A DNA stretch of 64,000 nucleotides from Dialister pneumosintes (GCF_001717505.1 NZ_CP017037.1:659001-723000), one strand, 5' to 3'; positions 34,098-44,668 are shown, counted from the stretch's first letter. Program-made: numbers and translations. Notes: generated by a model not told the origin, from the letters alone.

Positions 34098-37000
34098 CTA
34101 AAAATTAAATTTCCAATCAGCACCAATATATGTATCGTGGTTACTATTATACCATGCTGATATACCGACACGTGATTTTAAGTCGTAGTGAAATCCAACG
34201 CTCTTCTGCTCATTATTAATACCGGTAGTTGCCATTAACATAAAATCATTAAACAAATATTTTCCAATCTTAATATAGTAGTAATTATTATGTTGTGCAG
34301 CAACGCCTTCATAACCATCCATTAAACTTGACGTGATATTTATATAATCCAACCCTACTAACTCTTTCACATAAGTTTGTACACCACTGCTATTAAATAC
34401 CATTTGCAAACCGGCATTAAACAGAGCATTTTGTAAGCCCTCTTCATTTTTTCCTAATAAATCAGTATTCGTAGTAAGTAGCATTACAATTTGTGAATCA
34501 TTAAGTATCGGTTCACTTGAAAGTTCAAATTTAAAATCTCCCGGCACACCATTTAATTTCATTGCAATTTTATAGTTGCTCACTTTACTATTTGCTTTAA
34601 GATGTACTACCGGAAGTAGTGATTCTGATGCACCACCCCAAATAGCATATCCCTCTGATACATTAAAAACATTCGATAAATAATGAATATTCCCCTGTAG
34701 AATATCTACACGCCCTGTTGTAATCGGTTCTGATAACAGTCCGTCAATCTTAATATTCCCTTTAATTACCAAATCATAAATTAAACTATTATATAACTTG
34801 ACTTTATCACCAATAGTAATATCAATTTGTGCTGCAAGAGGAATTGAATTATCATCGGACTCTAAAGAAAGAGGAACATCTATAGTTGCATCATGGATTA
34901 TGATGTTTCCTTTTAACTCAGGTGTGCCATACAAGTCCTCAACAGTAAAATCAGCATCACAGGCTCCAGTATAATAAACAGATTTTATAGAAGGAGCATG
35001 CAAATGTGCTTCCCCATTATAAGTAATAATTTTTCCTTTATTCCATCCAATAGTACCTTTCGCAGAAGTAACTCCTTCTCCGACATCCGCATTAACATTA
35101 ACATTCATTGATTTTCCATTAAAGTCAATAGCTCCATTAATACCGGATAATGGTTCCTTCATCGTTTGTAAAATGATATTGCCATTTTTAACAATAATAT
35201 TCCCTGTTAATAAAGGATCGTCCCAATCTCCAGTTACTTTTAACTGTCCATGAATAGGTCCTTCTGCTTGTGCCACAGACTTACTTAACATAGCAAGCAA
35301 ATTAAGATCGGCATGATCTAAGTTAAAAGATAAATTAAATGGAATGTTACTAGATAGATTTTTACGAGTAATAAAACTTATCGGCATAGAACCGGAAACA
35401 GATGCTTTATAAGGCCCTTTAGTTGCTAAGCCTTGATTAATAAATATCTTTCCATCTGCAACTGTTCCCATAATAAACAGCTTATCAAAATCAGTTCCGT
35501 CATAGGATGGATTATCTATCCCGATAGATACTTCTGCATTCGGTTTATCTACTGTTCCATTAACCTTTACCCCGGCAGTTAAATGTCCTTTAACAAAAGT
35601 ATCGGTTTTTCCGACTATTCTAGGAATCCATGAAATATCCATATCTTTAGCTGCCACTTGAATATCAAGTTCCCCATCCGGCGTAGAAAATCCTTTGGCT
35701 GCCAACAAACCACTTCCAACCGGTATTCTAAAGGATCGTATCATTAATGCTTTATTTTTATAAGATAAATCAATCTTCCCTTCAGAGATTAAAGTTTCTC
35801 CTACTTGCCCCCTAACTATATTTGCTAATAAATCCACATTTAAGTTATTAATATCTCCACTTAAATGCATATTACCATTTACGATACCTGACACTTCATA
35901 CAACGATACTTGCATAAACTTAGCAATTTCAGATATATCCCATTCTGAAAATTGTAGCACCCCATTAATAACCCCCGACTCGATATTTATACTTCCTTTC
36001 CATGTAAAGCTTCCTGTTCCTTGTTGAAAAATCCCCTGATTCACAAATAAAACCTGATTGAAATACTCCACTTGCGCAGATAAATGTTTCATATAAGCAT
36101 CACCAATTTTCAGCTGCTCACTTTCAACAGTTCCAATAAAACGAGGAGATGTTATATTTCCACTTACATGCCCATGCAGTGTAACTTTTCCATCTACACT
36201 GTCCTTCTGTAAAATACGCCTTACATCTACATTGGTTAAATTAACTTCTAGATCCAATGCATCGGAAGAAATATTTCCATGTAACAATATATTGCTATCA
36301 TATATATTTCCCATACCGTTATTTAAAGATAATTGTCCATTTTTATAACTATAATGAGTAGAAAAACTTTGAAATAATTCTCCCATCACAGAACCATTTC
36401 GTGCAACAATATCTCCATCAATTATAGGCATATCTATTGTTCCGGTAATCGTCATATCATTATCGACCCACCCGGTTACTTCATAAGGTAAATTACCCGC
36501 TTTTAAAATATTTTCAATACGTATATTACTGCTGTTAATTTGCAAATTTAACTTTTTTTCATTTTTTAGTCCAATAGCACCGGTAACAACGTGCATACCT
36601 TTATTATCTTTCCAATGAATAGAATCAAAAATGATTTCATCAGAAGTCATTAAAAGATTTCCTTGAATCACATTATAAGGTACCCCATGTATTTCTCCAT
36701 CAGTAGCATATACACGACCGCTAAGTACAGGATGTTCTAAATTACCATTAAGAGTGCCTTTAAAAGCCCCTGCTCCGGACATATTTATACCAACCAGAGA
36801 GGAAAACGGTTCTAAGTCTATATTTACAACATGTGTATTTAAATCCATATGCGAGGTTGAATAAACGCCATCCACATGAACGCTCCCTGCGCCACTTCTT
36901 CCATCTAAAGAAGAAATATAATAATTATCTCCTAATTTACTGATAGTAGCAGTTAAAGAATTTAAAAGCAGATCTTTATAAGATATATTGCTAGAGGATA

Positions 37001-38456
37001 TTATCATATATCCATCCTGTTCATTATAAGAAAACTTACTTGAAACAGCTTGGGCTCTAATTCCGAACCCTCTAATATTTTCACCTTGTATATCTCCATT
37101 GGCAGATAAAAGATGTATCGTGTCCGTATAATTCCCTTGTAAAGAAATTTGTCCTGTAACTATCCCTTCTATACCTATAGATTTTACAATATTTTTTAAA
37201 TCTGCTTGCTTTGCATATGCATCAATAGTAAAAGTATTATCTGTACTATGATAAAGAGCATTCCCTACAATGTAACCATTACCGGTATATAGTTCCCCGG
37301 AAATCACTTGAAAGTTTTCTCCATCCCAAGAAAATCCCCCTCGTACTTCATCTGCAATATTTTCTCCTACCCCAACTTTTTTTCCATAAACCATTCCGGT
37401 CGCAGTAGTTTTTCCGTCAAAATAGGACACATGAATATCTCCAGATAAATTTCCTGTTAAAGTTTCATTTATAAATAAATCAGAAATATTTGTATGATTC
37501 AAGTGAAAATCACCATATAAACTTGTTTCTTTAATCCAATCTGCAGAAAATGTACCTGTAATCCATTGTCCATTAACTTTAGCGGCTAATTTTTTTACAT
37601 AAATGCTATTATTATACAAATTAAAATCACAGCTACCATTAGATATATGATAACTCTTATAATCTGCTAAAACATTTTGTAAAGCACCCTCCAAATGATA
37701 TGTAAGTACTCCATTTTTACACCAAAAAGAACTGGTTTGCAAATGAAGTTCCCCATCTACATTTTTAATATCTTTCAATGATTCAGGAAGTGCAATTCCT
37801 ATATTTTCTAACAACTTTATAGAAAACTTTCCTTGAGAAAATTTTCCTTTAAAGTCTTTATCATCATAATAATAAAAATCTCCTACTAAGTTTTCCTTGT
37901 TATAAAGAAAACTTACTGCTCCATGAATTGCCTGTTCATCATCCCAATAAAGCTGACCATTTACATTTTCAGTATAAATTTCAACATTATTAACAGTAGC
38001 TAAAACACGTCCACCTTTTATAATTACCCGCCCATAAAAAGAAGCTCTTTGTTCGTTATCATCAGTTTTAATAAGATTTTTGAAATTCCATTCTTGTTCT
38101 TTAACTATTATGAAAGTAGGTTGTTCAAGAATGACTTTAGTAATAGCTCCCAGTTTATTTCCATTATCAAAAAAAGAGCGCATTAAAGCACATATAGACC
38201 ATTCTACAGTTAATTCAGGCAACTTTAATACATCTCTGCCATAGATATCCTTTAATTCTATCTCTCTCAATCGAATATTATAGCTTGGAGTAAGTTCTAT
38301 TTCTTTCCAAGAAAGTTGTCCATTAATTTTTTCTTGTACGACAGTTTCTGCTGCATTGTTGACAGCCGGTACAAACCAAAAACGTGCCAACACTGTAGCT
38401 ATCAGGAGCAACAATACAAAAATAGCTCCTAATACACCCCATCGCTTAGTCCACAT
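34098..38456 (-). CDS. tamB: Translocation and assembly module protein TamB
   Basis: 1452 residues from the ATG at 38456 (GTGAGG upstream). An N-terminal membrane anchor (WGVLGAIFVLLLLIATVLARF) is followed by a very long run of amphipathic beta strands, the AsmA/TamB lipid-groove architecture, and a C-terminal TamB (DUF490) domain with GRVDILQGNIHYLSNVF, FELSSEPILNDSQIVMLL and a barrel-like end (GISAWYNSNHDTYIGADWKF). TamB-like proteins span the periplasm and are implicated in lipid transfer to the outer membrane. No TamA is seen here; BamA may be the partner, as proposed in other diderms. It is downstream of tolC and mla genes. Confidence 0.92.
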   Translation of the reverse strand: MWTKRWGVLGAIFVLLLLIATVLARFWFVPAVNNAAETVVQEKINGQLSWKEIELTPSYNIRLREIELKDIYGRDVLKLPELTVEWSICALMRSFFDNGNKLGAITKVILEQPTFIIVKEQEWNFKNLIKTDDNEQRASFYGRVIIKGGRVLATVNNVEIYTENVNGQLYWDDEQAIHGAVSFLYNKENLVGDFYYYDDKDFKGKFSQGKFSIKLLENIGIALPESLKDIKNVDGELHLQTSSFWCKNGVLTYHLEGALQNVLADYKSYHISNGSCDFNLYNNSIYVKKLAAKVNGQWITGTFSADWIKETSLYGDFHLNHTNISDLFINETLTGNLSGDIHVSYFDGKTTATGMVYGKKVGVGENIADEVRGGFSWDGENFQVISGELYTGNGYIVGNALYHSTDNTFTIDAYAKQADLKNIVKSIGIEGIVTGQISLQGNYTDTIHLLSANGDIQGENIRGFGIRAQAVSSKFSYNEQDGYMIISSSNISYKDLLLNSLTATISKLGDNYYISSLDGRSGAGSVHVDGVYSTSHMDLNTHVVNIDLEPFSSLVGINMSGAGAFKGTLNGNLEHPVLSGRVYATDGEIHGVPYNVIQGNLLMTSDEIIFDSIHWKDNKGMHVVTGAIGLKNEKKLNLQINSSNIRIENILKAGNLPYEVTGWVDNDMTITGTIDMPIIDGDIVARNGSVMGELFQSFSTHYSYKNGQLSLNNGMGNIYDSNILLHGNISSDALDLEVNLTNVDVRRILQKDSVDGKVTLHGHVSGNITSPRFIGTVESEQLKIGDAYMKHLSAQVEYFNQVLFVNQGIFQQGTGSFTWKGSINIESGVINGVLQFSEWDISEIAKFMQVSLYEVSGIVNGNMHLSGDINNLNVDLLANIVRGQVGETLISEGKIDLSYKNKALMIRSFRIPVGSGLLAAKGFSTPDGELDIQVAAKDMDISWIPRIVGKTDTFVKGHLTAGVKVNGTVDKPNAEVSIGIDNPSYDGTDFDKLFIMGTVADGKIFINQGLATKGPYKASVSGSMPISFITRKNLSSNIPFNLSFNLDHADLNLLAMLSKSVAQAEGPIHGQLKVTGDWDDPLLTGNIIVKNGNIILQTMKEPLSGINGAIDFNGKSMNVNVNADVGEGVTSAKGTIGWNKGKIITYNGEAHLHAPSIKSVYYTGACDADFTVEDLYGTPELKGNIIIHDATIDVPLSLESDDNSIPLAAQIDITIGDKVKLYNSLIYDLVIKGNIKIDGLLSEPITTGRVDILQGNIHYLSNVFNVSEGYAIWGGASESLLPVVHLKANSKVSNYKIAMKLNGVPGDFKFELSSEPILNDSQIVMLLTTNTDLLGKNEEGLQNALFNAGLQMVFNSSGVQTYVKELVGLDYINITSSLMDGYEGVAAQHNNYYYIKIGKYLFNDFMLMATTGINNEQKSVGFHYDLKSRVGISAWYNSNHDTYIGADWKFNF

Positions 38457-38492
38457 GTGCCTCACTTATAAGCGCTCCCACTTACTATAATT

Positions 38493-39953
38493 TTATTTTG
38501 TATGTATAACCGCTGGAATACCCATTGCTTTCTCTAATGTAGCTATACCAATATTATAATCATATAAAGCTGTAATATAATTAGTTCTAGCTTGGTTAAG
38601 TAATAATTGTGCATCCAATACATCTAAATTAATACCAACCCCGGATGTATAGCGAACTGTTGCAATCTTATAAGCTTCTTCTGCTTGTTGTACAGCTGCT
38701 TCTGTTGCACGAATTTGTTCTTTAGCTGCAAATACATTTAAATAATTTTGGCGTACTTCTAACTCAATACTTTCTCTTGCTTTAAGCAAAAATTCTTCTG
38801 CAATTTTTAAATCTGCCTTAGCTTCCTTTATTTTAGAGTTAGTGGCCCCACCATCAAATAAGTGCCAACTTACACCTCCACCTATAGTCCAGCCTTGATT
38901 TTTAAACCCCGGAAAATCTTTGTCATTCCAAGTATAACCACCTGATAAAGATACAGTCGGCATATATCCGGCTTTAGCAATAGATATTCTTTCTTCTGCA
39001 ATCTTTACATTATATTCAGCTTGAATAAGTTCCCAGCGATACTTTTGCGCCATACCTATCGCTTGTTCCAAAGTGATATCAATTTCCGGTTCAGGAAAAT
39101 GTTTATCTGTTGTAATAAGTTGTGTATTCATCGGCAAACGCATAATGTTATTTAAATTTGCTTCTGCTACGTCCTTACCATTTTTAGCTGCAATTTCCTT
39201 TTCTTTAGCATTAGCTAAAGAAACATTAGAGGACAAAACATCTAATTTAGCAACAATCCCTGCCGCATATTGTTGTTGAACATTAGTAAAATGTCCGGAA
39301 AGGTTTCTGACTGATTCTTCGGCTACATCAGATAAATTAACAGCTTGTAAATATTTATAATAAGCTGTAGTTGCACTTAATTTAATATCTGCTTCTTTCT
39401 CATATAGTGCAACATGTGCAATATCTCTAGTATATCTTGCAGTATCAATAGCACCTTCTGCTGCCCCACCGGTCCACAACGGCCAAACTACATTAACTCC
39501 GTTAGAGTAGGCGGTAGAAAGAAGGCTTACTTGATTCTTCACTTTAGAACGCCCACCATTGAAACTATAAGAGATAGTAGGATTTTTACTGGCAGAGGCT
39601 TCGCCTATAGCGGCTTCCGCTTTTTCCAGCTTATATGCAGATAGACGTATATCTCGATTATTATTAATAGCAGTAGCTACTGCATCATGAAGATTAATAT
39701 TCAAAACTTCCTTATCTTTATTAAATATAAAAGATTGCTCCTCTACAGATAAATTTTTTTGGAGAAGCATATTATTCTCATTAAGTACTCTATTATAAAC
39801 AGGAAGTTTTTCTTGTTTTTTTAATATATCATTAGTAACTTGCACATTCGTAGAAGTAGGGATCTTGTCTGTTTCAAATGCTAAAGCCTGTTCTCCCATA
39901 CTCACAGTTAATATAATATAAGATGCTAAGATTGCATACATTTTTTTATTCAT
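38493..39953 (-). CDS. TolC family outer-membrane efflux protein
   Basis: 486 residues with a signal peptide (KKMYAILASYIILTVSMGEQALA) and the duplicated TolC arrangement: repeat 1 (LHDAVATAINNNRDIRLSAY, NPTISYSFNGG, VVWPLWTGGAAEGAI) and repeat 2 (LEQAIGMAQKYRWELIQAEY, MPTVSLSGGYTWND, LFDGGATNSKIKEAKADL), with long coiled-coil helices. It forms a trimeric outer-membrane channel and periplasmic tunnel. No RND or HlyD partner is next to it; instead it sits between mlaD and tamB, so it may serve envelope export. The exact system is unknown. Confidence 0.93.
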   Translation of the reverse strand: MNKKMYAILASYIILTVSMGEQALAFETDKIPTSTNVQVTNDILKKQEKLPVYNRVLNENNMLLQKNLSVEEQSFIFNKDKEVLNINLHDAVATAINNNRDIRLSAYKLEKAEAAIGEASASKNPTISYSFNGGRSKVKNQVSLLSTAYSNGVNVVWPLWTGGAAEGAIDTARYTRDIAHVALYEKEADIKLSATTAYYKYLQAVNLSDVAEESVRNLSGHFTNVQQQYAAGIVAKLDVLSSNVSLANAKEKEIAAKNGKDVAEANLNNIMRLPMNTQLITTDKHFPEPEIDITLEQAIGMAQKYRWELIQAEYNVKIAEERISIAKAGYMPTVSLSGGYTWNDKDFPGFKNQGWTIGGGVSWHLFDGGATNSKIKEAKADLKIAEEFLLKARESIELEVRQNYLNVFAAKEQIRATEAAVQQAEEAYKIATVRYTSGVGINLDVLDAQLLLNQARTNYITALYDYNIGIATLEKAMGIPAVIHTK

Positions 39954-39979
39954 AGTATATTCCCAACCTTTCTAAACTA

Positions 39980-41128
39980 TTAATACATATATCCTATTCC
40001 AAAGTATTCTCCGCCACCTTCGCGGCTATGAGGGAATATCGATTGGCCAATTACATATACATTAGATGATATAGCTCGACCACCTCTTAATCTGAGTGTT
40101 AGATTATTTGGGTCATATATATCCGCATTAAAATTCCAATCTTTATTTTTATAGGAAACTCCTCCTCCAAATTTGCTTCGAATAATTCCTCCATAGAAAT
40201 CAAATTTAGATTTTTTGTTTCCAACAACAGCATCAACTAAGGAGCCATTACCTAAAGACTCTACACCTAAACGCATAAAGGTGTCTCCACCAATACGTAT
40301 ATTAAAATCAGGAGAAAATTCACTATTTTTTGTATTATATAATAATGTCCCTTGCACATCCAAATGATCTTTACTTGTAAAACTACTTAATTTCCCGGAT
40401 ACCTGTTGTGCCTGCCCTGATAAATTCCTAGCGTTAGCTGAAGTAACAGCTAAATTATCTAATATAGCTCTAGCATCTTCAACTGCCTTTCCATCGCCAT
40501 TGAATTGATAAAGCAGTGAATTCATTTGTGCTGCCATAGTATCCACTTCATTAGCAATAGCTATACCTTGTTCAGTAAGAAAGGTGAGATTTTGTGTCAT
40601 AAGATCTACATTTCTTAATGTACTCTTTACTGATCCTTGTGAATTAGGATCTGCCACAATAGCATTAATCCCATTTACCATAATTTGCGCCGTATCAATT
40701 AATTTATCAAGCTTATTCATGGCAGTATTAATAGTATTCCCCCCATCTCCATGAATAACTGCACCGGATTTTAATATACCGTTATTTAAATGTCCTCCAT
40801 TAACTTTGATATATTTCCCACCCATAATACTACTTTCTTGAACAGAAAATTCTGCATCTACAGGAACTTCACTTCCATCATAAAAACGCAAGGTTAATAC
40901 AGCTTCTCCATTTTTTACCGCTACCTTATCTACACGCCCTACTTCAACTCCTACATAATGAATAGGATTTCCCGGTTCTATACCTTCTGCTTCAGTAAAA
41001 CAGCCAGTAACCTCAAATCCTTTTTTTCCAAAAAGAACCATAGAGCTCAATTCAAACATCATACCGGAAAACAGAATGATTCCAACAAAAGCAAATGCAC
41101 CTACTTTAGTTTCTGTTGACCACTTCAT
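39980..41128 (-). CDS. mlaD: MCE/MlaD lipid-binding protein with barrel-like C-terminus
   Basis: 382 residues. An N-terminal membrane anchor (VGAFAFVGIILFSGMMFELS) is followed by one MCE domain (~35-118, AEGIEPGNPIHYVGVEVGRV, VQESSIMGGKYIKVNGG), a helical coiled-coil linker (~125-245) and a C-terminal part (~255-382) of alternating strands (FNIRIGGDTFMRLGVES, KFDFYGGIIRSKFGGGVSYK, WNFNADIYDPNNLTLRL) ending GEYFGIGYMY, like an outer-membrane barrel. Veillonella MlaD is known to have this fused transenvelope form, unlike the short MlaD of E. coli. It overlaps mlaF by 4 bases. Confidence 0.93.
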   Translation of the reverse strand: MKWSTETKVGAFAFVGIILFSGMMFELSSMVLFGKKGFEVTGCFTEAEGIEPGNPIHYVGVEVGRVDKVAVKNGEAVLTLRFYDGSEVPVDAEFSVQESSIMGGKYIKVNGGHLNNGILKSGAVIHGDGGNTINTAMNKLDKLIDTAQIMVNGINAIVADPNSQGSVKSTLRNVDLMTQNLTFLTEQGIAIANEVDTMAAQMNSLLYQFNGDGKAVEDARAILDNLAVTSANARNLSGQAQQVSGKLSSFTSKDHLDVQGTLLYNTKNSEFSPDFNIRIGGDTFMRLGVESLGNGSLVDAVVGNKKSKFDFYGGIIRSKFGGGVSYKNKDWNFNADIYDPNNLTLRLRGGRAISSNVYVIGQSIFPHSREGGGEYFGIGYMY

Positions 41129-41889
41129 CCTGATTCACCTCCCATAGATAAGGATTGATTGAAACTTCCTTTTCCTTGAATAAATTGTTGTATCCTATTA
41201 TCTTTTGATCGTGTTAATTCATCAGTTGTACCAATGAATAAAAACTGTCCTTCATAAAGAAAGGCAATTCTATCTGCCAAATAAAATGCAGATTTTAAAT
41301 CATGTGTTACTACAATACTTGTTGTATGCATAACTTCCTGTGTACGTTTAATAAGACAACTGATATCTGTAGCTCTGATAGGATCTAATCCTGCAGTTGG
41401 TTCATCATACAAAATAATATCCGGCTCTAATGCAATAGCTCTAGCTAAACTAACCCTTTTTCTCATACCACCGGATAAATTAGCAGGCATTAAATCTTGT
41501 ATATCATCTAAACCTATCAAATGAAGTTTTTCCTTAACTATTGTGTCAATTTCATTTTCTGAGCACTGTCGATGCTGGCGAATACCAAATGCAATATTTT
41601 CTTTTACTGACATAGAGTCAAAAAGTGCAGAATATTGAAATACCATTCCCATATGAATGCGTTGTTCATTTAACGCATCTTCATTCATAAGAGTAATATC
41701 TTTTCCATTTATAAAAATCTTACCGGAAGTCGGTTTTATTAAACCTATGATGAGTTTAAGTAATGTTGATTTTCCACTGCCGGATGCACCCAATATTACT
41801 AAAGTTTCTTCATTATTGATTTGTAAATTTACATCTCGCAAAATATGTCTATTGCCAAATGATTGATTAAGATTTTCTATTTCAATCAT
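41125..41889 (-). CDS. mlaF: Mla lipid-transport ATPase
   Basis: 254 residues of an ABC ATPase: Walker A (ILGASGSGKSTLLKLI), Q-loop (MGMVFQYSALFDSMSV), signature (ANLSGGMRKRVSLARAIALE), Walker B (ILYDEPTAGLDPI) and H-loop (VTHDL). The FQ(Y/S)xALFDSxxV motif is characteristic of MlaF. It powers phospholipid exchange between membranes together with MlaE and MlaD. AGGAGT upstream; close spacing to mlaE (17 bases) and the 4-base overlap with mlaD show one unit. Confidence 0.95.
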   Translation of the reverse strand: MIEIENLNQSFGNRHILRDVNLQINNEETLVILGASGSGKSTLLKLIIGLIKPTSGKIFINGKDITLMNEDALNEQRIHMGMVFQYSALFDSMSVKENIAFGIRQHRQCSENEIDTIVKEKLHLIGLDDIQDLMPANLSGGMRKRVSLARAIALEPDIILYDEPTAGLDPIRATDISCLIKRTQEVMHTTSIVVTHDLKSAFYLADRIAFLYEGQFLFIGTTDELTRSKDNRIQQFIQGKGSFNQSLSMGGESG

Positions 41890-41906
41890 ACTTGACTCCT
41901 ACTCTT

Positions 41907-42662
41907 TTAAAATAAAAAAGATGACAATAAATAATTAGCAGCAAAAAGCATAACTATGGAATAAACTACAGATTGTGTAGTAGCTTTACCTACACCTTCC
42001 GCTCCTGCTGCACAAGTCATCCCCCTATCACATCCAACCAATGCAACAATCATTCCAAAAACAATAGATTTAATAAGTCCGATATAAATATCTTCTGTTC
42101 CGCAAAAAACCTGAATAGAATGAAAAAAAGTATATGCCGACACCCCATGTTGAAGTGCTGCAACAATCATAGCTCCAATAATACCAATAGCCACTCCCAT
42201 AACATTAAGAAGCGGAAGCATCGTCATACAGGCAGCTACGCGAGGAACCACTAAATATGCTACAGGATTTACCGCTAAGCAGCGTAGTGCATCAATTTGT
42301 TCCGTAACACGCATAGTCCCTAATTCTGCTGTAATCGCTGCACCACATCTACCGGCTAGAACAACCCCACATAAGACAGGCCCCAACTCTCTCCCGATAG
42401 CAATAGTTACAATACCTCCGATAGAAAATGCTGCCCCATATTGTGTTAAAACACCTGCCATCTGAACAGAAATAACCATTCCGGTAAACAATAATGTTAA
42501 TGCCACTATATAAAAAGATTTTACACCTAATGATAAGCTTTGTTTAGCAGTTTCATGTAAGTTAATTTTAGAAAATTGTTTCACAGTAGATACTAATAAA
42601 AGTACAATAGCTCCTAATTGTTGGAAAATATTAAGAGTTTCTTTTCCTAACCAATTCAACAT
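41907..42662 (-). CDS. mlaE: Mla/MCE-type ABC transporter permease
   Basis: About 251 residues, polytopic, of the MlaE/YrbE family: LGVKSFYIVALTLLFTGMVI, RELGPVLCGVVLAGRCGAAI (the conserved E-L-G-P core), TAELGTMRVTEQIDALRCL and SIVFGMIVALVGCDRGM. It is the inner-membrane channel for lipids, dimeric, with MlaF ATPases below. Start: the ATG at 42662 has AGGATGA 8 bases before; ATGs at 42671 and 42716 are in frame, the last being part of an unlikely polar extension. The order mlaE-mlaF-mlaD is standard. Confidence 0.94.
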   Translation of the reverse strand: MLNWLGKETLNIFQQLGAIVLLLVSTVKQFSKINLHETAKQSLSLGVKSFYIVALTLLFTGMVISVQMAGVLTQYGAAFSIGGIVTIAIGRELGPVLCGVVLAGRCGAAITAELGTMRVTEQIDALRCLAVNPVAYLVVPRVAACMTMLPLLNVMGVAIGIIGAMIVAALQHGVSAYTFFHSIQVFCGTEDIYIGLIKSIVFGMIVALVGCDRGMTCAAGAEGVGKATTQSVVYSIVMLFAANYLLSSFLF

Positions 42663-42762
42663 TGTTATCATCCTACTGCTCAACTCCTTAAAATACTTAT
42701 CGTATAAGTATAACAAATTCTCCTTAAAATAAATAGTTATCTATTAGTTTGTAAAATATTAA

Positions 42763-44646
42763 TTAATCAGATGACTCTTCTTCATTAATTAAATCACTAC
42801 TTTGCTGTTCTCGATACATTTCAGCAATAAGTTCTTTTTGTTTTTTGACCATTTGCTTCAAAGCTTCTTCTCTTTTATCAGGAGGAAGTACAGTAAACGA
42901 AAATTGTCCATCCCCATAAATTACGTAATCAGTATTTACGTAACTTTTAGATGAATTTTTATCCTCATTTTGTTGCGTTTTCTTCTCTCTTTCATGCAAA
43001 TATTCCGGTTTAGTTATTATCTTTTTTCCCTGAATTTCAGTAGAAGAACCGGATGTTTCATCTTTAGCAATCATACTTACATTCGGATCCAATATTTCAA
43101 CAACTATTTGATTATTTTGATTTTCATTCAACAATACTTTTTGTAAATGATCAAAATCTTTGTAAACTCGAAGTCTATCTAAAATTTCATCAGACAAATT
43201 ATATTTTTGTTGTTCAATTAAATAAGGTAAAGGAGTCACTCCTCCTCCACGAATTTCTAAAATCATTTTTCCATAAGGTTGATCATCAGGAACCCTAAAA
43301 GTCAGTTCTTTATAAAAAATATCTCCCCGATACGCTTGTAATCTCGCTTTGATATAAATCGTATCACCAGGACTTACTATCATAGGTGTAGCGGTCGCAT
43401 CTAAAATTTGTGCCGTTTTACGTTCTTTAGTTACACTCATATCTACCTGAATTTGTCGTATATCATATTTTTCAAATCTATTTTCACTTAAAATATCCAA
43501 TACATTATATATTTCATCTACACTTCTAGAAGAGATATCTTTAGTTGACCAATACATATTACTCTTTTTAAAAGTTTTTTTCTTTATATCTTTAGGATAT
43601 AGGGAATATGTTAACGAAACAGTCCCTTCTCCTTCTCTATCTATAGTATTGCTTATTGCATTATAAACGGAAGTTGCGGTTAATGTAGGAAGTAGTTTTT
43701 CATTATTAATCATTCGAACGTTTAAATCTTTACGAGAATGCAAGTCTTCATCAAAAACAGTAGTATGAAGTGGAATAAAAGAAGGTATACGACCACTAAT
43801 CCCGCCAATACCTGCACCACGATCTTGATTAATAGTTCCTATCTCCGCACCTATAGACCCTAATTTAAAGGGACTATAAGTGCTTGGAATCACTGTAAAA
43901 ATATAAGAATTATGCATAAAATAATCAGTATTTCCTTTAGACATGAAAGGATGTCCAAATGCAAGAATATGATCATCATCTACATAAGTCACGGTTCCAA
44001 TAGCGCCTAATTTTAAATCACCTGTAACCATGGTTGCAGCTACAGAACTACCTGGGACTAACGGCATAGCGGTAGTATCTTCTGAAGAGGATGCTGCTGC
44101 ATAAGGAACCATTTGAAAATTTTTCATTTTCTTTGTTAAATATTCTAATCCCGAAGAGGAGTATCCGGTAGCCATAAGAGGTGTATTTAACGGTATTAAA
44201 TCTTTAGACGGTTTCAAAGTATCCACTTGTACTTTATTGTCATCGATTGCCCAAATTTTCAACATGTCTTCAATAGGGGTAACCATACCAATGCGCCCAC
44301 CTGATTGTGAAAACCCGTAAGCCACTGCCCCCAATAATTTGTTATTAATATAAACAGGACTTCCACTCATTCCATGTGCAATGCCATTAGAGCTATCTAT
44401 AACCGGACCTGAAACTTTAACTAAAACCAGATCCCCTCCATTAGCTCCCCGATTTTTCATAACACCAAGTACATCTACATCGAAAGTATCAATAGTGGTT
44501 CCATGAATAACCGTCTTTCCAATCCCATGCATTCCTTCTTTAACTTCTGAAACTGACATAAATTCAGCAAAAGCCGTTGATAAAACACCCAAACTAAGTG
44601 CACAACAAATCATAGCTGTTAATTTACATTTCTTATCCCATTTCAT
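42763..44646 (-). CDS. Exported SpoIVB-like (S55) serine peptidase domain protein
   Basis: 627 residues from the ATG at 44646, with AAAGGAGAA upstream. A signal peptide (KKCKLTAMICCALSLGVLSTAFA) is followed by an S55-type region: EVKEGMHGIGKTVIHGTTID, VDSSNGIAHGMSGSPVYI-like (actual I-DSSNGIAHGMSGSPV) with the probable catalytic Ser, LLGAVAYGF and HILAFGHPFMSKG. A beta-rich middle and a Gln/Lys/Glu C-terminus (~560-627) follow. SpoIVB itself signals in sporulation, but no spore genes are here; it more probably processes or senses envelope proteins (inference). It precedes mlaE by about 100 bases. Confidence 0.85.
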   Translation of the reverse strand: MKWDKKCKLTAMICCALSLGVLSTAFAEFMSVSEVKEGMHGIGKTVIHGTTIDTFDVDVLGVMKNRGANGGDLVLVKVSGPVIDSSNGIAHGMSGSPVYINNKLLGAVAYGFSQSGGRIGMVTPIEDMLKIWAIDDNKVQVDTLKPSKDLIPLNTPLMATGYSSSGLEYLTKKMKNFQMVPYAAASSSEDTTAMPLVPGSSVAATMVTGDLKLGAIGTVTYVDDDHILAFGHPFMSKGNTDYFMHNSYIFTVIPSTYSPFKLGSIGAEIGTINQDRGAGIGGISGRIPSFIPLHTTVFDEDLHSRKDLNVRMINNEKLLPTLTATSVYNAISNTIDREGEGTVSLTYSLYPKDIKKKTFKKSNMYWSTKDISSRSVDEIYNVLDILSENRFEKYDIRQIQVDMSVTKERKTAQILDATATPMIVSPGDTIYIKARLQAYRGDIFYKELTFRVPDDQPYGKMILEIRGGGVTPLPYLIEQQKYNLSDEILDRLRVYKDFDHLQKVLLNENQNNQIVVEILDPNVSMIAKDETSGSSTEIQGKKIITKPEYLHEREKKTQQNEDKNSSKSYVNTDYVIYGDGQFSFTVLPPDKREEALKQMVKKQKELIAEMYREQQSSDLINEEESSD

Positions 44647-44668
44647 TACAAATATTTCTCCTTTATGG

